DNA of 64,000 nt from Bremia lactucae (GCF_004359215.1 NC_090610.1:4190643-4254642), one strand, 5' to 3'; counted from the first letter of the stretch, positions 1 through 11,108 are shown. The notes: generated from the sequence alone by a model not told the origin. Numbers and translations are program-made.

Positions 1-347
1 CCGATGGTTCAGAAGGCCCATCGGAAAACACGCGCCCCTGGCGCTTGTAAATCGATTGCAAAACGTCAATCGCGTCACGCATCTCAATAGAGATGCGAGC
101 CCTTCCCCAGGGCGAAGAAAGGGAATAGACATCCCCTTTTACCCTCTTCGAGTTGTCTACACAACACGGACAGGGATCACCCCACGTGAGGCATGGAAGC
201 CCAGCCTCACGTGACAACCGATGCAATTTAGACTTTGCACCGGTTGGAGTTCTTTTCTCAAATTTAACGCGATTCGCGTTAAGTTTTTGAAGCCAAGCTT
301 CGCGTCCAATGTCTTTGACATTGCGAATGAACGCACTCCAAGCTCAT
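1..347 (-). pseudogene. C-terminal part of gypsy antisense ORF (truncated by window edge)
   Basis: On the minus strand the frame is open from just after a TGA near 350 down to the window edge, about 115 codons. The predicted product contains a GDPCPCC cysteine cluster and a basic, lysine-rich stretch. The same DNA, in the opposite orientation, recurs at about 43,380-43,620 inside another gypsy copy, where it forms the distal part of the open frame that runs antisense to pol. I therefore read this as the C-terminal end of that antisense gene from a plus-oriented element lying mostly left of the window. The homology to 43.4 kb is seen directly; coding function is inferred. Confidence 0.55.
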
Positions 348-420
348 TTAATTTGCGTTATAACTACAATTTTTAGAGCAATGCTCGATATTTCTTACTA
401 AATTGATATGTCGATATTGC

Positions 421-590
421 AATGGAGCACTTTTCGCTTGGACTGATAACAATACTAGCCAACATTCACTGATTACAGTGAAAGTGAGGTGCCTCGATTA
501 CTTCACGTACACTGACGTGGAGAAGAAGGTTACACGTAGCTTAATAGTACTAGCTACTAGAGATCGATATTAAGGCTTGGATATAGAGAA
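421..590 (-). repeat. Fragment of gypsy LTR family B, reversed
   Basis: Read in reverse, this matches the distal half of the LTR at 9,892-10,320. Shared blocks include the GAGGTGCC(T)CG box, the CACTGATTACAGTG palindrome and the TAGCTACTA motif. It has no partner and no visible target-site duplication. Confidence 0.6.
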
Positions 591-769
591 AAATAAACTG
601 TACTTGTGTCCTTGTCGAATGTCGGATCGGACACTAACTCTGATACAGAGCCAATAAATGTAGGGAAACTTGGGAACGTGAATGTCCCGGCTTCTAAGAG
701 GCGCATTGTCTCGACTCCGAGACACCAGAAACGCGAAGTGTCTATAATGTCACACAGTGATACGAGCGA
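591..769. other. Unassigned sequence between LTR fragments
   Basis: A plus-strand frame (606-851) is open here but runs into the LTR that starts at 770. No domain or homologous copy was recognised elsewhere in the window. Probably an internal fragment of an element. Confidence 0.3.
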
Positions 770-1222
770 TGTAGCGGGGCACTATGACTTGTACTGTTTC
801 AGTACAAGACCACTTCGCACTGCTTCAGTTGCGAGTGGTGCCCTACGTTAATTGACGTACACTGTACGTGCAGAGGAAGACTTCTCTTAAGGCAATTAGC
901 TTAAGAGGGTAAAATGAAAACTGTATTAAATATAATTAAGTGTCTCTTGTTCTATCTTTGTAAATGCTAACTTAATTATAATCTAATACTAAACATGTAA
1001 ATGAATTCTTATCTCTATCTTATCTGTAAAACTCTCTTTGATTACTCCTACAGCTGATTAGTCTGCGGAATAAATAGGTATAATGGTCTATATTTATTTA
1101 TGGATAAGAATCTGAATATTACTATATGAAGTAATATCCTCCAAATATTATCTACCTTTTCGATAATATATCAAACAACAACCTTTAAGTGTTAATTTCA
1201 TGTAACGATACACCCCGTTACA
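770..1222 (-). repeat. Gypsy LTR, family A, reversed (3' LTR)
   Basis: This 453-bp LTR reads TGTAGCGGGGCAC at its left edge and CCCCGTTACA at its right edge. It is the reverse complement of the LTR at 27,702-28,151. A purine-rich tract (seen here as CACCCCCTCCTCCCTT just right of the LTR) is the polypurine tract, so this is the 3' LTR of a minus-oriented element. The LTR contains the near-perfect hairpin CTTGTACTG-TTT-CAGTACAAG at 788-808. Confidence 0.85.
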
Positions 1223-1268
1223 GCACCCCCTCCTCCCTTAAACGACAATCACTCTAAAATGTCATTGG

Positions 1269-2102
1269 ATGGAGTGGTCGCTATGTGACTACTTAATTTT
1301 TAAAACGATGTTGATTGGTCAGATCCATCATTTTAAATTCCATCGCATGAAGAATCAACTCATGCGGGGTGACGATAGTGCTGCGCCTTCGGCTGCGGTT
1401 CGTGCAGCCGCGGGTGACGCATTGCTATCTCTTGTGGCAGACGGAACGTCTGCCGTAGTGTCTTCCACTGGCACAACACTAGATGTTGCGAGTGCACGTG
1501 GTGATTCACCACGTGAATACGACCCCTCTTTGGAGGTCGACTACAAATGCGAGTCGGATAAAGTGGCCGACTCGGGGAGAATGGAACAGTCGCCTGATAT
1601 ACGTCAGGCGGCTGACTATGATCCTTCGAATGAGAGAGCTCATTCTGATAGACGAGTAAACAGTCCATTTGGATCCGACGATGAGGATGATCCCTGATCG
1701 CCCATACGATCTCCTCTACGGTCACCTGCACGTGTCTCTGTGCAAGGTGACAACGATGGCGTAAGCCATCGTAAGAAAAGTTTTTGTGGTACCCCTGCTT
1801 CAGTGGGTACCACATAGGGGATTGAAGACAATAAAATGTCTCATCTCGCCCCTGAAAAGAAGCCGTGGCTTTTGCCAGAACGGCTTATCAATAGCTTATC
1901 TGGAGAAACTACTCCTCACAATAAATGTCCCTTATTTATTGCGACAAAGCTACATGGGCTTGATCCCAGCGCGAAGAACTTTCGCGCTGAGGAAGATTTC
2001 TTTCTCGATGCTTTTCTTAAGCATCGATGGTTTAGTGGCAACAATAAGCGAGATAAAGTCTCGCTTATGCAGACTGGTTCTTGCCGTATCAGTCTTCGTT
2101 GA
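1269..2102 (+). pseudogene. Antisense ORF of gypsy family A (two in-frame stops)
   Basis: This frame begins 46 bp inside the 3' LTR and runs opposite to the direction of pol. It is interrupted by TGA at 1695-1697 and TAG near 1817, but the same frame continues through both to 2,102, about 278 codons. The first 143 codons match the minus-strand frame at 27,166-27,660 at most positions (HHFKFHRMK, SAAVRAAAGDALLSL, ARGDSPREYDPSLEVDY), and the later part matches 43,090-43,310. The product is acidic and Ser/Asp-rich in the middle, then has a WLLP...SGET block. It matches no Gag, protease, RT or integrase motif I know. What it does is unknown. Confidence 0.6.
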
Positions 2103-2184
2103 TAGAAAAAATCATTTGCTTTCTTCTCCAAGTCCACCCGATGCGTTCTTCCCTTTTTTAAAGGGCAGTTATATTCAGACTGAA

Positions 2185-2356
2185 ACGTGGCACCCTTTGC
2201 TAGTACTGATAACAGTACACGTCAACCTACACTGATTGCAGTGAAGGTGGGCGCCTCGACTACTTCTTCATTTATTTCCTCCCATAGAAATAATAAATAT
2301 TATTCCTCTTATAGGGAAAATATTTATGTAACGGTACTCTTCGTTACAGTCGTGCA
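2185..2356 (-). repeat. Short or internally deleted family-B-like LTR
   Basis: The left half matches the start of the reversed LTR at 9,892 (GGCACC...TTTGCTAGTACTGATAAC). The right half ends TGTAACG-N8-CGTTACA, the hairpin that marks the outer end of the other gypsy LTRs. About 250 bp of the usual LTR middle is missing. It is repeated at 5,216-5,387 in the second tandem unit. Confidence 0.6.
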
Positions 2357-2589
2357 ACACATTATAAAGTAATTTTGCCATGAATTTGTGATCGAAAATG
2401 TCGCAATACTATTATTAACATGACGCTGACTTTTCTTGCAGAATAACTCTTGAATTTTCTAAGTATTACAAGCGATATGAAGTTACAGCTAGAAAAATTG
2501 TCCAGTATTATGCGACCTTCCATTGCAGAGGTAAAAAAGTCATTCTCAATACGACGTTTGAGTATTCGTTCCTGATCATTATCACTGTG

Positions 2590-3009
2590 TTAATTGCGAA
2601 GTGGCTGTTTAAATCCTTTTCTTTTCCGCAGTCTACCTCGAAGCTCTTGTAGGTTCTTCCTTTGCATGTACAGAACCACATCCGAAACTATTTTGTCAGT
2701 AAAATAATCACTTTTGTAATGTATTCCAGTAATGACTTCTTTGGAAGATGCGGGGAGGGGTACATGACTCGGAGGATGTTGACTCATCATTCTGCCTTCC
2801 TCTAAGGGTTCCAGATCGTAATTTCTATCGTGTCTGACCGCCTTAAGAGAGCGCAAGGTGCTCCTGCCACTCAAGTTCTGCTCGCTTGTATTAACTGGTT
2901 TCGTGGAAGTTGCTGTAAAGAGCGTATCTTGGTATGTTTCGATAGTTGCCAGAGTAGAGCCACAACAGACAAGTACGAGGCTAACGCACGTCAGTCGTAA
3001 AGTTCGCAT
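2590..3009 (-). CDS. Putative secreted RxLR/dEER-like effector, copy 1
   Basis: A 139-residue intronless protein. I chose the ATG at 3,009 because it puts a clean signal peptide at the N-terminus: basic MRTLR, a hydrophobic core rich in Val/Leu, and cleavage expected after about residue 20. An upstream in-frame start at 3,063 would add 18 residues and spoil the signal. Residues 53-56 read RSLK, one conservative change from RxLR, and residues 69-73 read LEEGR, resembling the dEER motif at the usual spacing of 10-20 residues. The C-terminal half ends in a very basic segment (RGRLRKRKGFK). I see no WY-fold signature. Oomycete RxLR proteins are secreted and translocated into host plant cells. Neighbours are only retroelement fragments, as is common for effectors. 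The family call rests on degenerate motifs. Confidence 0.6.
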   Translation of the reverse strand: MRTLRLTCVSLVLVCCGSTLATIETYQDTLFTATSTKPVNTSEQNLSGRSTLRSLKAVRHDRNYDLEPLEEGRMMSQHPPSHVPLPASSKEVITGIHYKSDYFTDKIVSDVVLYMQRKNLQELRGRLRKRKGFKQPLRN

Positions 3010-4813
3010 AGATGCATGCACAAAATGCCGAACGGGGAGAAGTATTGTTTTTTTTTCTAGCAAGTTGCAAAGTGAACCTGATTATCTTACGTATACTTTC
3101 ATGCTGAGCGAATCACTTACAGATGTTTTGTAAGACTTTACTGTATTTTGAAGCTTCTTCCTTATAGGCTGGTCCAAGAGGATTTAAAGCGCTTGTATTA
3201 GAGATTCAAATTTTGCAATCCTAGAGCAGAAGTCCACTTCTTCCGGCTTAATCCGACAAGTAACAATGAGGTCGTCATAATGGTGCGCTCCCACCAAGCG
3301 TTTCCTCCTGGAATAGGTATGGAGCAACACCAGTGGTGACATTTCTCTTAAAAAAAACGAGAACTTTTACGCGAGATGGTGGTCCAAGATTTAATTTTGT
3401 CAATTTAGAAGAGTTGCAAAGAAAGTTTACGTCCAAGATGCGGCTGGACATTTATTTTAACCGTACAATCGCTTTGATTAACAGTGTCTATGGCGTCAAC
3501 GTTCCGGTACGTCAATCGCTTCTTAACTAGAATCGGCTCGATCTCGTCCTTTTCCCACCAGACAATGGGGATCTACGAGCATACGAAGTGCAGAGATTCG
3601 TGCCCACAATTTCAAATGCAATATCTTAATGAAATAAGACTAGAGCACTCTTGCAGTAGAATGGGGATGAAACCATCCCTCTTGCGGCCACACACGTGGC
3701 TAGGTCCTCCAGGTTCATGGTCCGTGTCACGCAGACCCCGCATTCCGTGAACTCCTTCTCCGACAATTACACGCAGCTCGTGTTGTCCGACACGCTAAAA
3801 ATCACCATGTGAACTATGCGCTTTGAACGGAAGTAACTGCCCACCTGTGAAGCAACGCATCGGCTTCACCTTAGGCTTCGTGGCTTGGCTTTTTGGACCG
3901 CTTCATCATGAAAAGATCACCTTAAAAGAAAGCTCTCACCAAAGGAATGGAATTCCGTACACGGTTTGAATATCTGTCATCAAATGCTTTCAGTAAAATT
4001 GATTTGTTTGTGTACAAACCGGTGCATGGGAAATAAGTGGCGCAGGCCATCGCGACGTCATCTCGCAATAAACATTCTTTGCAAGTTGCGTGCCGAGGTG
4101 TCAAGGCAAATCGAATTTAGACAAGATAACAGCTGCTTCGCTGTGGTAGCACTTTTTTCAAATGATGTGACACCAAATAGTCATCACGTCCGCCAGTCAT
4201 CGAGGGGGACTGCTACTGGACTACCGCTACGCGAATTGTGATGTGTTCCCAGCATCCTCTGAGTACCGGTACATGTTCGGAGACATGACGTTTGACCATT
4301 CTTGTGTGAAGTTTCCCGCGTTCTTGCCCACACAACTTCCTTCTCATGTGTTTGTACAGCAACCGCTTCTGCATTATTGTATGAAGGACATATCACGACG
4401 TAAGTCAATTACATGCGCGTGCGCTCGTATAGCAGAACCTGGCTAATCAATAGTGTCAGAAACCGTGTTTTCGGTTGGCGATGTTCTATGTACTATTTTT
4501 GAAAGAGGAGAAAAAATCAAAAGCGCCCGCTTTTATTGGCAAGTCATAAAAAGAGCGAAAAGAAAGATCAGCAAATCGAGCACGGGGGAGAAGTTGAGCT
4601 TGAAATAAGCGACAAGGGTCGGAGGTGCGCTCTTGCGCATCCATATTAGTTAGTCTTTGGAGGTCAAGCTAAGGATAGATTTATTTTACTTTTCTTCTAC
4701 AAATTTTTGCGGAAATGCATGCTTACCTATCAAATAGGCGAATCTTAGTGGTCTTTTTTTAACCCACCATGAACGCTTATGTATTAGGTTTTGTCGGCTT
4801 TCGCTCGTAGTTT
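3010..4813. other. About 1.8 kb upstream of the effector with no recognisable gene
   Basis: Only short, frame-scattered open stretches (up to 91 codons) are present, and none has a recognisable domain. On the minus strand around 3,590-3,900 several short stretches look protein-like but are broken by stops, which suggests an old pseudogene or element remnant. The same DNA is repeated at 6,041-7,844. Confidence 0.4.
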
Positions 4814-5620
4814 NTTGTGGTACCCCTGCTTCAGTGGGTACCACATAGGGGATTGAAGACAATAAAATGTCTCATCTCGCCCCTGAAAAGAAGCCGTGGC
4901 TTTTGCCAGAACGGCTTATCAATAGCTTATCTGGAGAAACTACTCCTCACAATAAATGTCCCTTATTTATTGCGACAAAGCTACATGGGCTTGATCCCAG
5001 CGCGAAGAACTTTCGCGCTGAGGAAGATTTCTTTCTCGATGCTTTTCTTAAGCATCGATGGTTTAGTGGCAACAATAAGCGAGATAAAGTCTCGCTTATG
5101 CAGACTGGTTCTTGCCGTATCAGTCTTCGTTGATAGAAAAAATCATTTGCTTTCTTCTCCAAGTCCACCCGATGCGTTCTTCCCTTTTTTAAAGGGCAGT
5201 TATATTCAGACTGAAACGTGGCACCCTTTGCTAGTACTGATAACAGTACACGTCAACCTACACTGATTGCAGTGAAGGTGGGCGCCTCGACTACTTCTTC
5301 ATTTATTTCCTCCCATAGAAATAATAAATATTATTCCTCTTATAGGGAAAATATTTATGTAACGGTACTCTTCGTTACAGTCGTGCAACACATTATAAAG
5401 TAATTTTGCCATGAATTTGTGATCGAAAATGTCGCAATACTATTATTAACATGACGCTGACTTTTCTTGCAGAATAACTCTTGAATTTTCTAAGTATTAC
5501 AAGCGATATGAAGTTACAGCTAGAAAAATTGTCCAGTATTATGCGACCTTCCATTGCAGAGGTAAAAAAGTCATTCTCAATACGACGTTTGAGTATTCGT
5601 TCCTGATCATTATCACTGTG

Positions 5621-6040
5621 TTAATTGCGAAGTGGCTGTTTAAATCCTTTTCTTTTCCGCAGTCTACCTCGAAGCTCTTGTAGGTTCTTCCTTTGCATGT
5701 ACAGAACCACATCCGAAACTATTTTGTCAGTAAAATAATCACTTTTGTAATGTATTCCAGTAATGACTTCTTTGGAAGATGCGGGGAGGGGTACATGACT
5801 CGGAGGATGTTGACTCATCATTCTGCCTTCCTCTAAGGGTTCCAGATCGTAATTTCTATCGTGTCTGACCGCCTTAAGAGAGCGCAAGGTGCTCCTGCCA
5901 CTCAAGTTCTGCTCGCTTGTATTAACTGGTTTCGTGGAAGTTGCTGTAAAGAGCGTATCTTGGTATGTTTCGATAGTTGCCAGAGTAGAGCCACAACAGA
6001 CAAGTACGAGGCTAACGCACGTCAGTCGTAAAGTTCGCAT
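5621..6040 (-). CDS. Putative secreted RxLR/dEER-like effector, copy 2
   Basis: Identical in every residue to the gene at 2,590-3,009, with the same signal peptide, RSLK and LEEGR motifs. It lies 3,031 bp away in the second tandem unit. If the tandem repeat is an assembly artefact, this copy does not exist as a separate gene. If the repeat is real, this is a very recent effector duplication with no divergence. Confidence 0.55.
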   Translation of the reverse strand: MRTLRLTCVSLVLVCCGSTLATIETYQDTLFTATSTKPVNTSEQNLSGRSTLRSLKAVRHDRNYDLEPLEEGRMMSQHPPSHVPLPASSKEVITGIHYKSDYFTDKIVSDVVLYMQRKNLQELRGRLRKRKGFKQPLRN

Positions 6041-7844
6041 AGATGCATGCACAAAATGCCGAACGGGGAGAAGTATTGTTTTTTTTTCTAGCAAGTTGCA
6101 AAGTGAACCTGATTATCTTACGTATACTTTCATGCTGAGCGAATCACTTACAGATGTTTTGTAAGACTTTACTGTATTTTGAAGCTTCTTCCTTATAGGC
6201 TGGTCCAAGAGGATTTAAAGCGCTTGTATTAGAGATTCAAATTTTGCAATCCTAGAGCAGAAGTCCACTTCTTCCGGCTTAATCCGACAAGTAACAATGA
6301 GGTCGTCATAATGGTGCGCTCCCACCAAGCGTTTCCTCCTGGAATAGGTATGGAGCAACACCAGTGGTGACATTTCTCTTAAAAAAAACGAGAACTTTTA
6401 CGCGAGATGGTGGTCCAAGATTTAATTTTGTCAATTTAGAAGAGTTGCAAAGAAAGTTTACGTCCAAGATGCGGCTGGACATTTATTTTAACCGTACAAT
6501 CGCTTTGATTAACAGTGTCTATGGCGTCAACGTTCCGGTACGTCAATCGCTTCTTAACTAGAATCGGCTCGATCTCGTCCTTTTCCCACCAGACAATGGG
6601 GATCTACGAGCATACGAAGTGCAGAGATTCGTGCCCACAATTTCAAATGCAATATCTTAATGAAATAAGACTAGAGCACTCTTGCAGTAGAATGGGGATG
6701 AAACCATCCCTCTTGCGGCCACACACGTGGCTAGGTCCTCCAGGTTCATGGTCCGTGTCACGCAGACCCCGCATTCCGTGAACTCCTTCTCCGACAATTA
6801 CACGCAGCTCGTGTTGTCCGACACGCTAAAAATCACCATGTGAACTATGCGCTTTGAACGGAAGTAACTGCCCACCTGTGAAGCAACGCATCGGCTTCAC
6901 CTTAGGCTTCGTGGCTTGGCTTTTTGGACCGCTTCATCATGAAAAGATCACCTTAAAAGAAAGCTCTCACCAAAGGAATGGAATTCCGTACACGGTTTGA
7001 ATATCTGTCATCAAATGCTTTCAGTAAAATTGATTTGTTTGTGTACAAACCGGTGCATGGGAAATAAGTGGCGCAGGCCATCGCGACGTCATCTCGCAAT
7101 AAACATTCTTTGCAAGTTGCGTGCCGAGGTGTCAAGGCAAATCGAATTTAGACAAGATAACAGCTGCTTCGCTGTGGTAGCACTTTTTTCAAATGATGTG
7201 ACACCAAATAGTCATCACGTCCGCCAGTCATCGAGGGGGACTGCTACTGGACTACCGCTACGCGAATTGTGATGTGTTCCCAGCATCCTCTGAGTACCGG
7301 TACATGTTCGGAGACATGACGTTTGACCATTCTTGTGTGAAGTTTCCCGCGTTCTTGCCCACACAACTTCCTTCTCATGTGTTTGTACAGCAACCGCTTC
7401 TGCATTATTGTATGAAGGACATATCACGACGTAAGTCAATTACATGCGCGTGCGCTCGTATAGCAGAACCTGGCTAATCAATAGTGTCAGAAACCGTGTT
7501 TTCGGTTGGCGATGTTCTATGTACTATTTTTGAAAGAGGAGAAAAAATCAAAAGCGCCCGCTTTTATTGGCAAGTCATAAAAAGAGCGAAAAGAAAGATC
7601 AGCAAATCGAGCACGGGGGAGAAGTTGAGCTTGAAATAAGCGACAAGGGTCGGAGGTGCGCTCTTGCGCATCCATATTAGTTAGTCTTTGGAGGTCAAGC
7701 TAAGGATAGATTTATTTTACTTTTCTTCTACAAATTTTTGCGGAAATGCATGCTTACCTATCAAATAGGCGAATCTTAGTGGTCTTTTTTTAACCCACCA
7801 TGAACGCTTATGTATTAGGTTTTGTCGGCTTTCGCTCGTAGTTT

Positions 7845-8222
7845 CTTTGTTTGAAAAAAGCATCTTGCTATTAAACAAAGAAATTGCGCAAATATTGCCA
7901 AGTCTTTTTGCAGGCCTTTCGAGCTACTGAAGTTGGGAAGGCCTGCATAAAGTTTATCAATATAAATTATAGTTATCAACAAGTTGCTACCATTACGCTA
8001 CTTCAGAGGTAAATAATTAAACGGTGTGGTCCCAAATGTAACTTAGGAGGAGGTACAAAAGTCCGAAAGGGGAAGTTAAGACGACTCTAAAGGAATACTT
8101 ATTTTGCGATATAGGAATAATGAAAATGTTTTGTGTTGTCATATTTAATCGGTAGCTTTTATACAATAAAAAATAAACAGACCGAAAGGGCATGTTGTAA
8201 ATTGTTAGATGCTATTTAAGAC
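7845..8222. other. Intergenic AT-rich sequence
   Basis: No gene or element signature was found. It contains a short inverted repeat (AGGCCTTTCGAG / GGAAGGCCTGC area near 7,912-7,945). It leads directly into the LTR at 8,223. Confidence 0.4.
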
Positions 8223-8661
8223 TGTAACGGGGTGTATCGTTACAAGAAATTAACATTTAAAGGTTGTTAATTAATATATTATCTGCAAGGTAGATAGTAT
8301 TTGAAGAATATTACTTTACATGGTAGCATTCTAAGATGCTTATTCATTCGTAAATATAGACCGTTATATCTACTTTCTCCGCGGTCCAGTCAGCGCTGGA
8401 CGCGCGCAAAGAGAATAACAGATAAGACTTAATTACGTGTTTGTATTAGATTATAATTAAGTTAGTATTAAGTAGATAGACAAGAAGAGCTTAATTATAT
8501 TTATACAGTTTTTTATTAACCCTCTTTAAAGCAAGTGTATTAAAGGTAGTCTTCCTCTGCACGCATTAGTGTACGTGAAGTGACGTGAGGCACCACTCGC
8601 ACTGAGGCAGTGCGAAGTGGACTTGCACTGAAGAGGTACAAGTCGGCAGTGCCCCGTTACA
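8223..8661 (+). repeat. Solo gypsy LTR, family A
   Basis: This 439-bp LTR begins TGTAACGGGG and ends CCCCGTTACA. It is complete from edge to edge but has no polypurine tract, primer-binding site or internal region beside it, as expected for a solo LTR left by LTR-LTR recombination. The 5 bp on each side (AAGAC and CGCAA) do not match, so target-site duplication evidence is lacking. Confidence 0.85.
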
Positions 8662-9891
8662 CGCAACCTCGTGCTATACTCTCTCACTTTATTTGTTGCT
8701 ATGTTCACGGCATTGATTTTCGACACCAAGCTGTTGAGTACCCACATGATTTAATACACTGAATGAGACGTGTAGGAGCGAAAAAGTCGATGAATTTATT
8801 AATGACTTTAAAGCTAGAAAGAGAGTGAAAACGCTATATTTGCCGAAGAAAATATATGAGGAAGGAAAGATGGCTTTACCGAGTTGAGACAATAAGATAT
8901 TAACTCTGAGATCATTGGGAAACAAAGTCAGCCATGAGCTTATGCATGACGTTCGTACATGCTATCCGATGACTACGCAAATACTTGATAGACTGATTAG
9001 GTGCGTTGCATATTAAATGTGACGTCACGAACGTTCGGTACACATGTCATAATTCTAATGCAGTCGAAGGGTGTGTGTACCCAATACAGGTTCCCTTTTA
9101 TATGTATATGTAGCTTCGTGCTTTCAACACGAACGCAAAGCGGGATGGCTATTAAGTTGATTCGATTGTCATTTTGAATAGGGCATGCATCTGATGCGCA
9201 AGAAGCGGGAAGCAAAAGCAGCTGCGATGAATAGGTGCTCAAATTAAGTCGATCGTTGTAATTATTGTACCGAAGGGAATACAACACTTAAATCACAAAA
9301 ATGGATTAATTTCTCACGCCATTCTATCCATGGTTGGTATTTTGCCTCATACAGCGCATGACACTTAAAACGAGCAAATCCAGATTTTGAGTGGCCAATT
9401 TTTGGATCATTTAACCTTACAACTTTGGCCCTGATAATTGGCTCCGATTACATTGTATGGCGTGCGACCCAGGCTCAGTCATCAATAATAACAACTCACC
9501 TTCACAAAAATTGTACTTTTTTGCCTCGCCTAGCAAAATTAAAAGACAGATACAGGAAATGGCAGAGGCCAAGCGCGCCAAATCCGATAACAGCTGAGGT
9601 ATTCATGAATCTACTGATAGCAGTTCTGTAGAAACCTGAACGTTTCGAAGGGCAGTGATGACGAAAAGCTGGACTTTCCATATATTGAAGCAGATATTAA
9701 AAAAAACTATTAAGTAGCTGTTAAAAGTTCTAGTTAAAAAATATCGATTACACTTCCAGCTGCCTTGGCATCTGTTTCACCGGACGAAATACGTCGGCAC
9801 TCACGAAAAGCTTTACGATACATGGTCGATTATTGGAAAGGTCTCACCGGAAAAGGAGCAGAGTATGCAATGAAAGTATACAGATCCCGAC
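8662..9891. other. Unassigned region between two LTRs
   Basis: No full gene is visible. Minus-strand frames at 8,689-8,925 and 8,997-9,287 are open but lack recognisable domains. On the plus strand, roughly 9,740-9,890 reads as a short protein-like stretch (EIRRHSRKALRYMVDYW) cut by the LTR start at 9,892. This could be the end of a host or transposase gene disrupted by the element. Confidence 0.35.
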
Positions 9892-10320
9892 TGCAACGAG
9901 GCACCTTTTGCTAGTACTGATAACGGTACTAGTCAACCTACACTGATTACAGCGCAGGTAGGGCGCCTCGCCTCGACTAATTCACTTACACGACGTGCAG
10001 AGGAAGGTTCTCAGTGGCTTAGTAGTATTAGCTACTAAAAGAAGATCCTAAGGCTTTGGAATGACTTAAGCACCGCACAATCGTGTCTTATGGTTAGATT
10101 CAAACTTTAATCAACCAATCAATGGATCTTTGTCTATTGCGTCCATATTACCAAATTTGGTAATTTTGGAACTATTAAGTCAAAATTAATACCGATAATA
10201 ATTTGTACTTCGTAGCTTTTTCCTCTCATAGGAAATAATAATAATTATTTACTTGTAAAAAACAATAATATTTCGTTTCCTATAGAAAAAAAAATTAATG
10301 TAACAAGACATTCCGTTACC
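9892..10320 (-). repeat. Gypsy LTR, family B, reversed (3' LTR)
   Basis: In reverse this 429-bp LTR starts (G)GTAACGGAATGTC and ends GGTGCCTCGTTGCA, a mutated version of the GGTGCCCCGTTACA seen at 18,203-18,216. The tract immediately to the right (CCCCTCTTAACC) is a polypurine tract on the minus strand. This makes it the 3' LTR of the minus-oriented element at 10.3-14.2 kb or beyond. Confidence 0.75.
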
Positions 10321-10488
10321 CCCTCTTAACCGGCAGTCACACTACTGACTGATGTGGAGTGACAGAGAAATGTTATTACGTCTTTCTCTGTAAACTTTTG
10401 CATTATTGTTTTCGTATTTAAAAACTTAATTTTTGAATTATTGATAGTGTTCAAAAATCAATTTATTTGCGCATGGTAAGCGAAACCC

Positions 10489-10773
10489 GTGCGCGTAGCC
10501 TGTGAAGCAGTAAATTTGGCAGCTGCACGGATCAGTGCAGCTGTTTGCGATGCAAATGTTTCAGTAGACGCATTAGCGTCTACTGCGGGGGAAAAGTCAC
10601 CTCCTACTCCGATTGGAGGTGACCGGTATATGTCACCTGCTACTTCCATTGTTTGTGACCGTGCCGAGTCGGCGCCATCGACCGACGCGGTGGCAACTCT
10701 TAAGGCCTCCGGATCAAACGGGGCCATGTCCGTTAAGCCTACATATTCTAACGTTCAACCAAAGAGGTGGTGA
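10489..10773 (+). CDS. Antisense ORF of gypsy family B (short)
   Basis: A 94-codon frame lies 170 bp inside the 3' LTR, antisense to pol, in the same place as the antisense frame of family A. It is Ala/Ser/Asp-rich, and its AAARISAAVCDANVS stretch loosely recalls the SAAVRAAAGDALLS stretch of family A. Downstream, about 11,000-11,100, a PWLP motif recalls the PWLLP of family A. The positional equivalence is clear; true homology is uncertain. No known domain. Confidence 0.4.
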   Translation: MRVACEAVNLAAARISAAVCDANVSVDALASTAGEKSPPTPIGGDRYMSPATSIVCDRAESAPSTDAVATLKASGSNGAMSVKPTYSNVQPKRW

Positions 10774-11108
10774 CGAGGTTGTTTGACACTTCGTCAGACC
10801 TTTGGTGCGGAGTCATTTTGTGATGACTCCATGGACGACGATAACCCTGGTGATATCAGTATGCAACATTAAGACCGAAGTGATTGTATAGGTAGGTCAC
10901 TCGGTAAGCTTGCTACTGGTGGTGCTAGTATGCATCACCAGGGACGGAGTGGTTCTAAGGATCATTCTGAGAGTTATGTTAGCGTAAAACGCTAACATGA
11001 ATCAAAGGGGTAGGGACGCAATGCTTTGTAATCTTATCCCGAAAAGTAGCCCTGGCTACCCTTTAAGGACAACTTAACTCGTTGGTTCTGGTATGACCAT
11101 TGATCGGT

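Larger units (their letters stand above)
1784..7844 (+). repeat. Perfect tandem duplication, two 3,031-bp units joined at a single N
   Basis: Unit 1 is about 1,784-4,813 and unit 2 is 4,814-7,844. Every open frame and every stretch I compared is identical at an offset of exactly 3,031 bp. The junction reads TTT-N-TT, with the N at 4,814. Each unit holds the distal antisense ORF, a short LTR-like block, the effector candidate and about 1.8 kb of unassigned DNA. A lone N at the junction of two identical copies is typical of overlapping contig ends joined without merging, so this may be an assembly artefact rather than a real duplication. Confidence 0.9.

Noticed and set aside
606..851. 81-codon plus-strand frame
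   Set aside because: It runs across the border into an LTR and has no recognisable domain or second copy.
1360..1831. Minus-strand open frames (151 and 63 codons) over the family A antisense gene
   Set aside because: They run opposite the conserved frame, are not kept in the other copies and have no domain.
1786..2235. 149-codon plus frame overlapping the antisense ORF and LTR
   Set aside because: It is in a different frame from the conserved antisense protein and continues into LTR sequence; repeated only because of the tandem duplication.
3333..4446. Several 60-91-codon frames downstream and upstream of the effector
   Set aside because: They overlap each other on both strands, with no signal peptide, motif or spliceable continuation; their perfect second copies come from the tandem repeat.
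9740..9891. Transposase or host gene end before the family B LTR
   Set aside because: The coding-like stretch is only about 50 codons, and its last codons are LTR sequence; too little to name.
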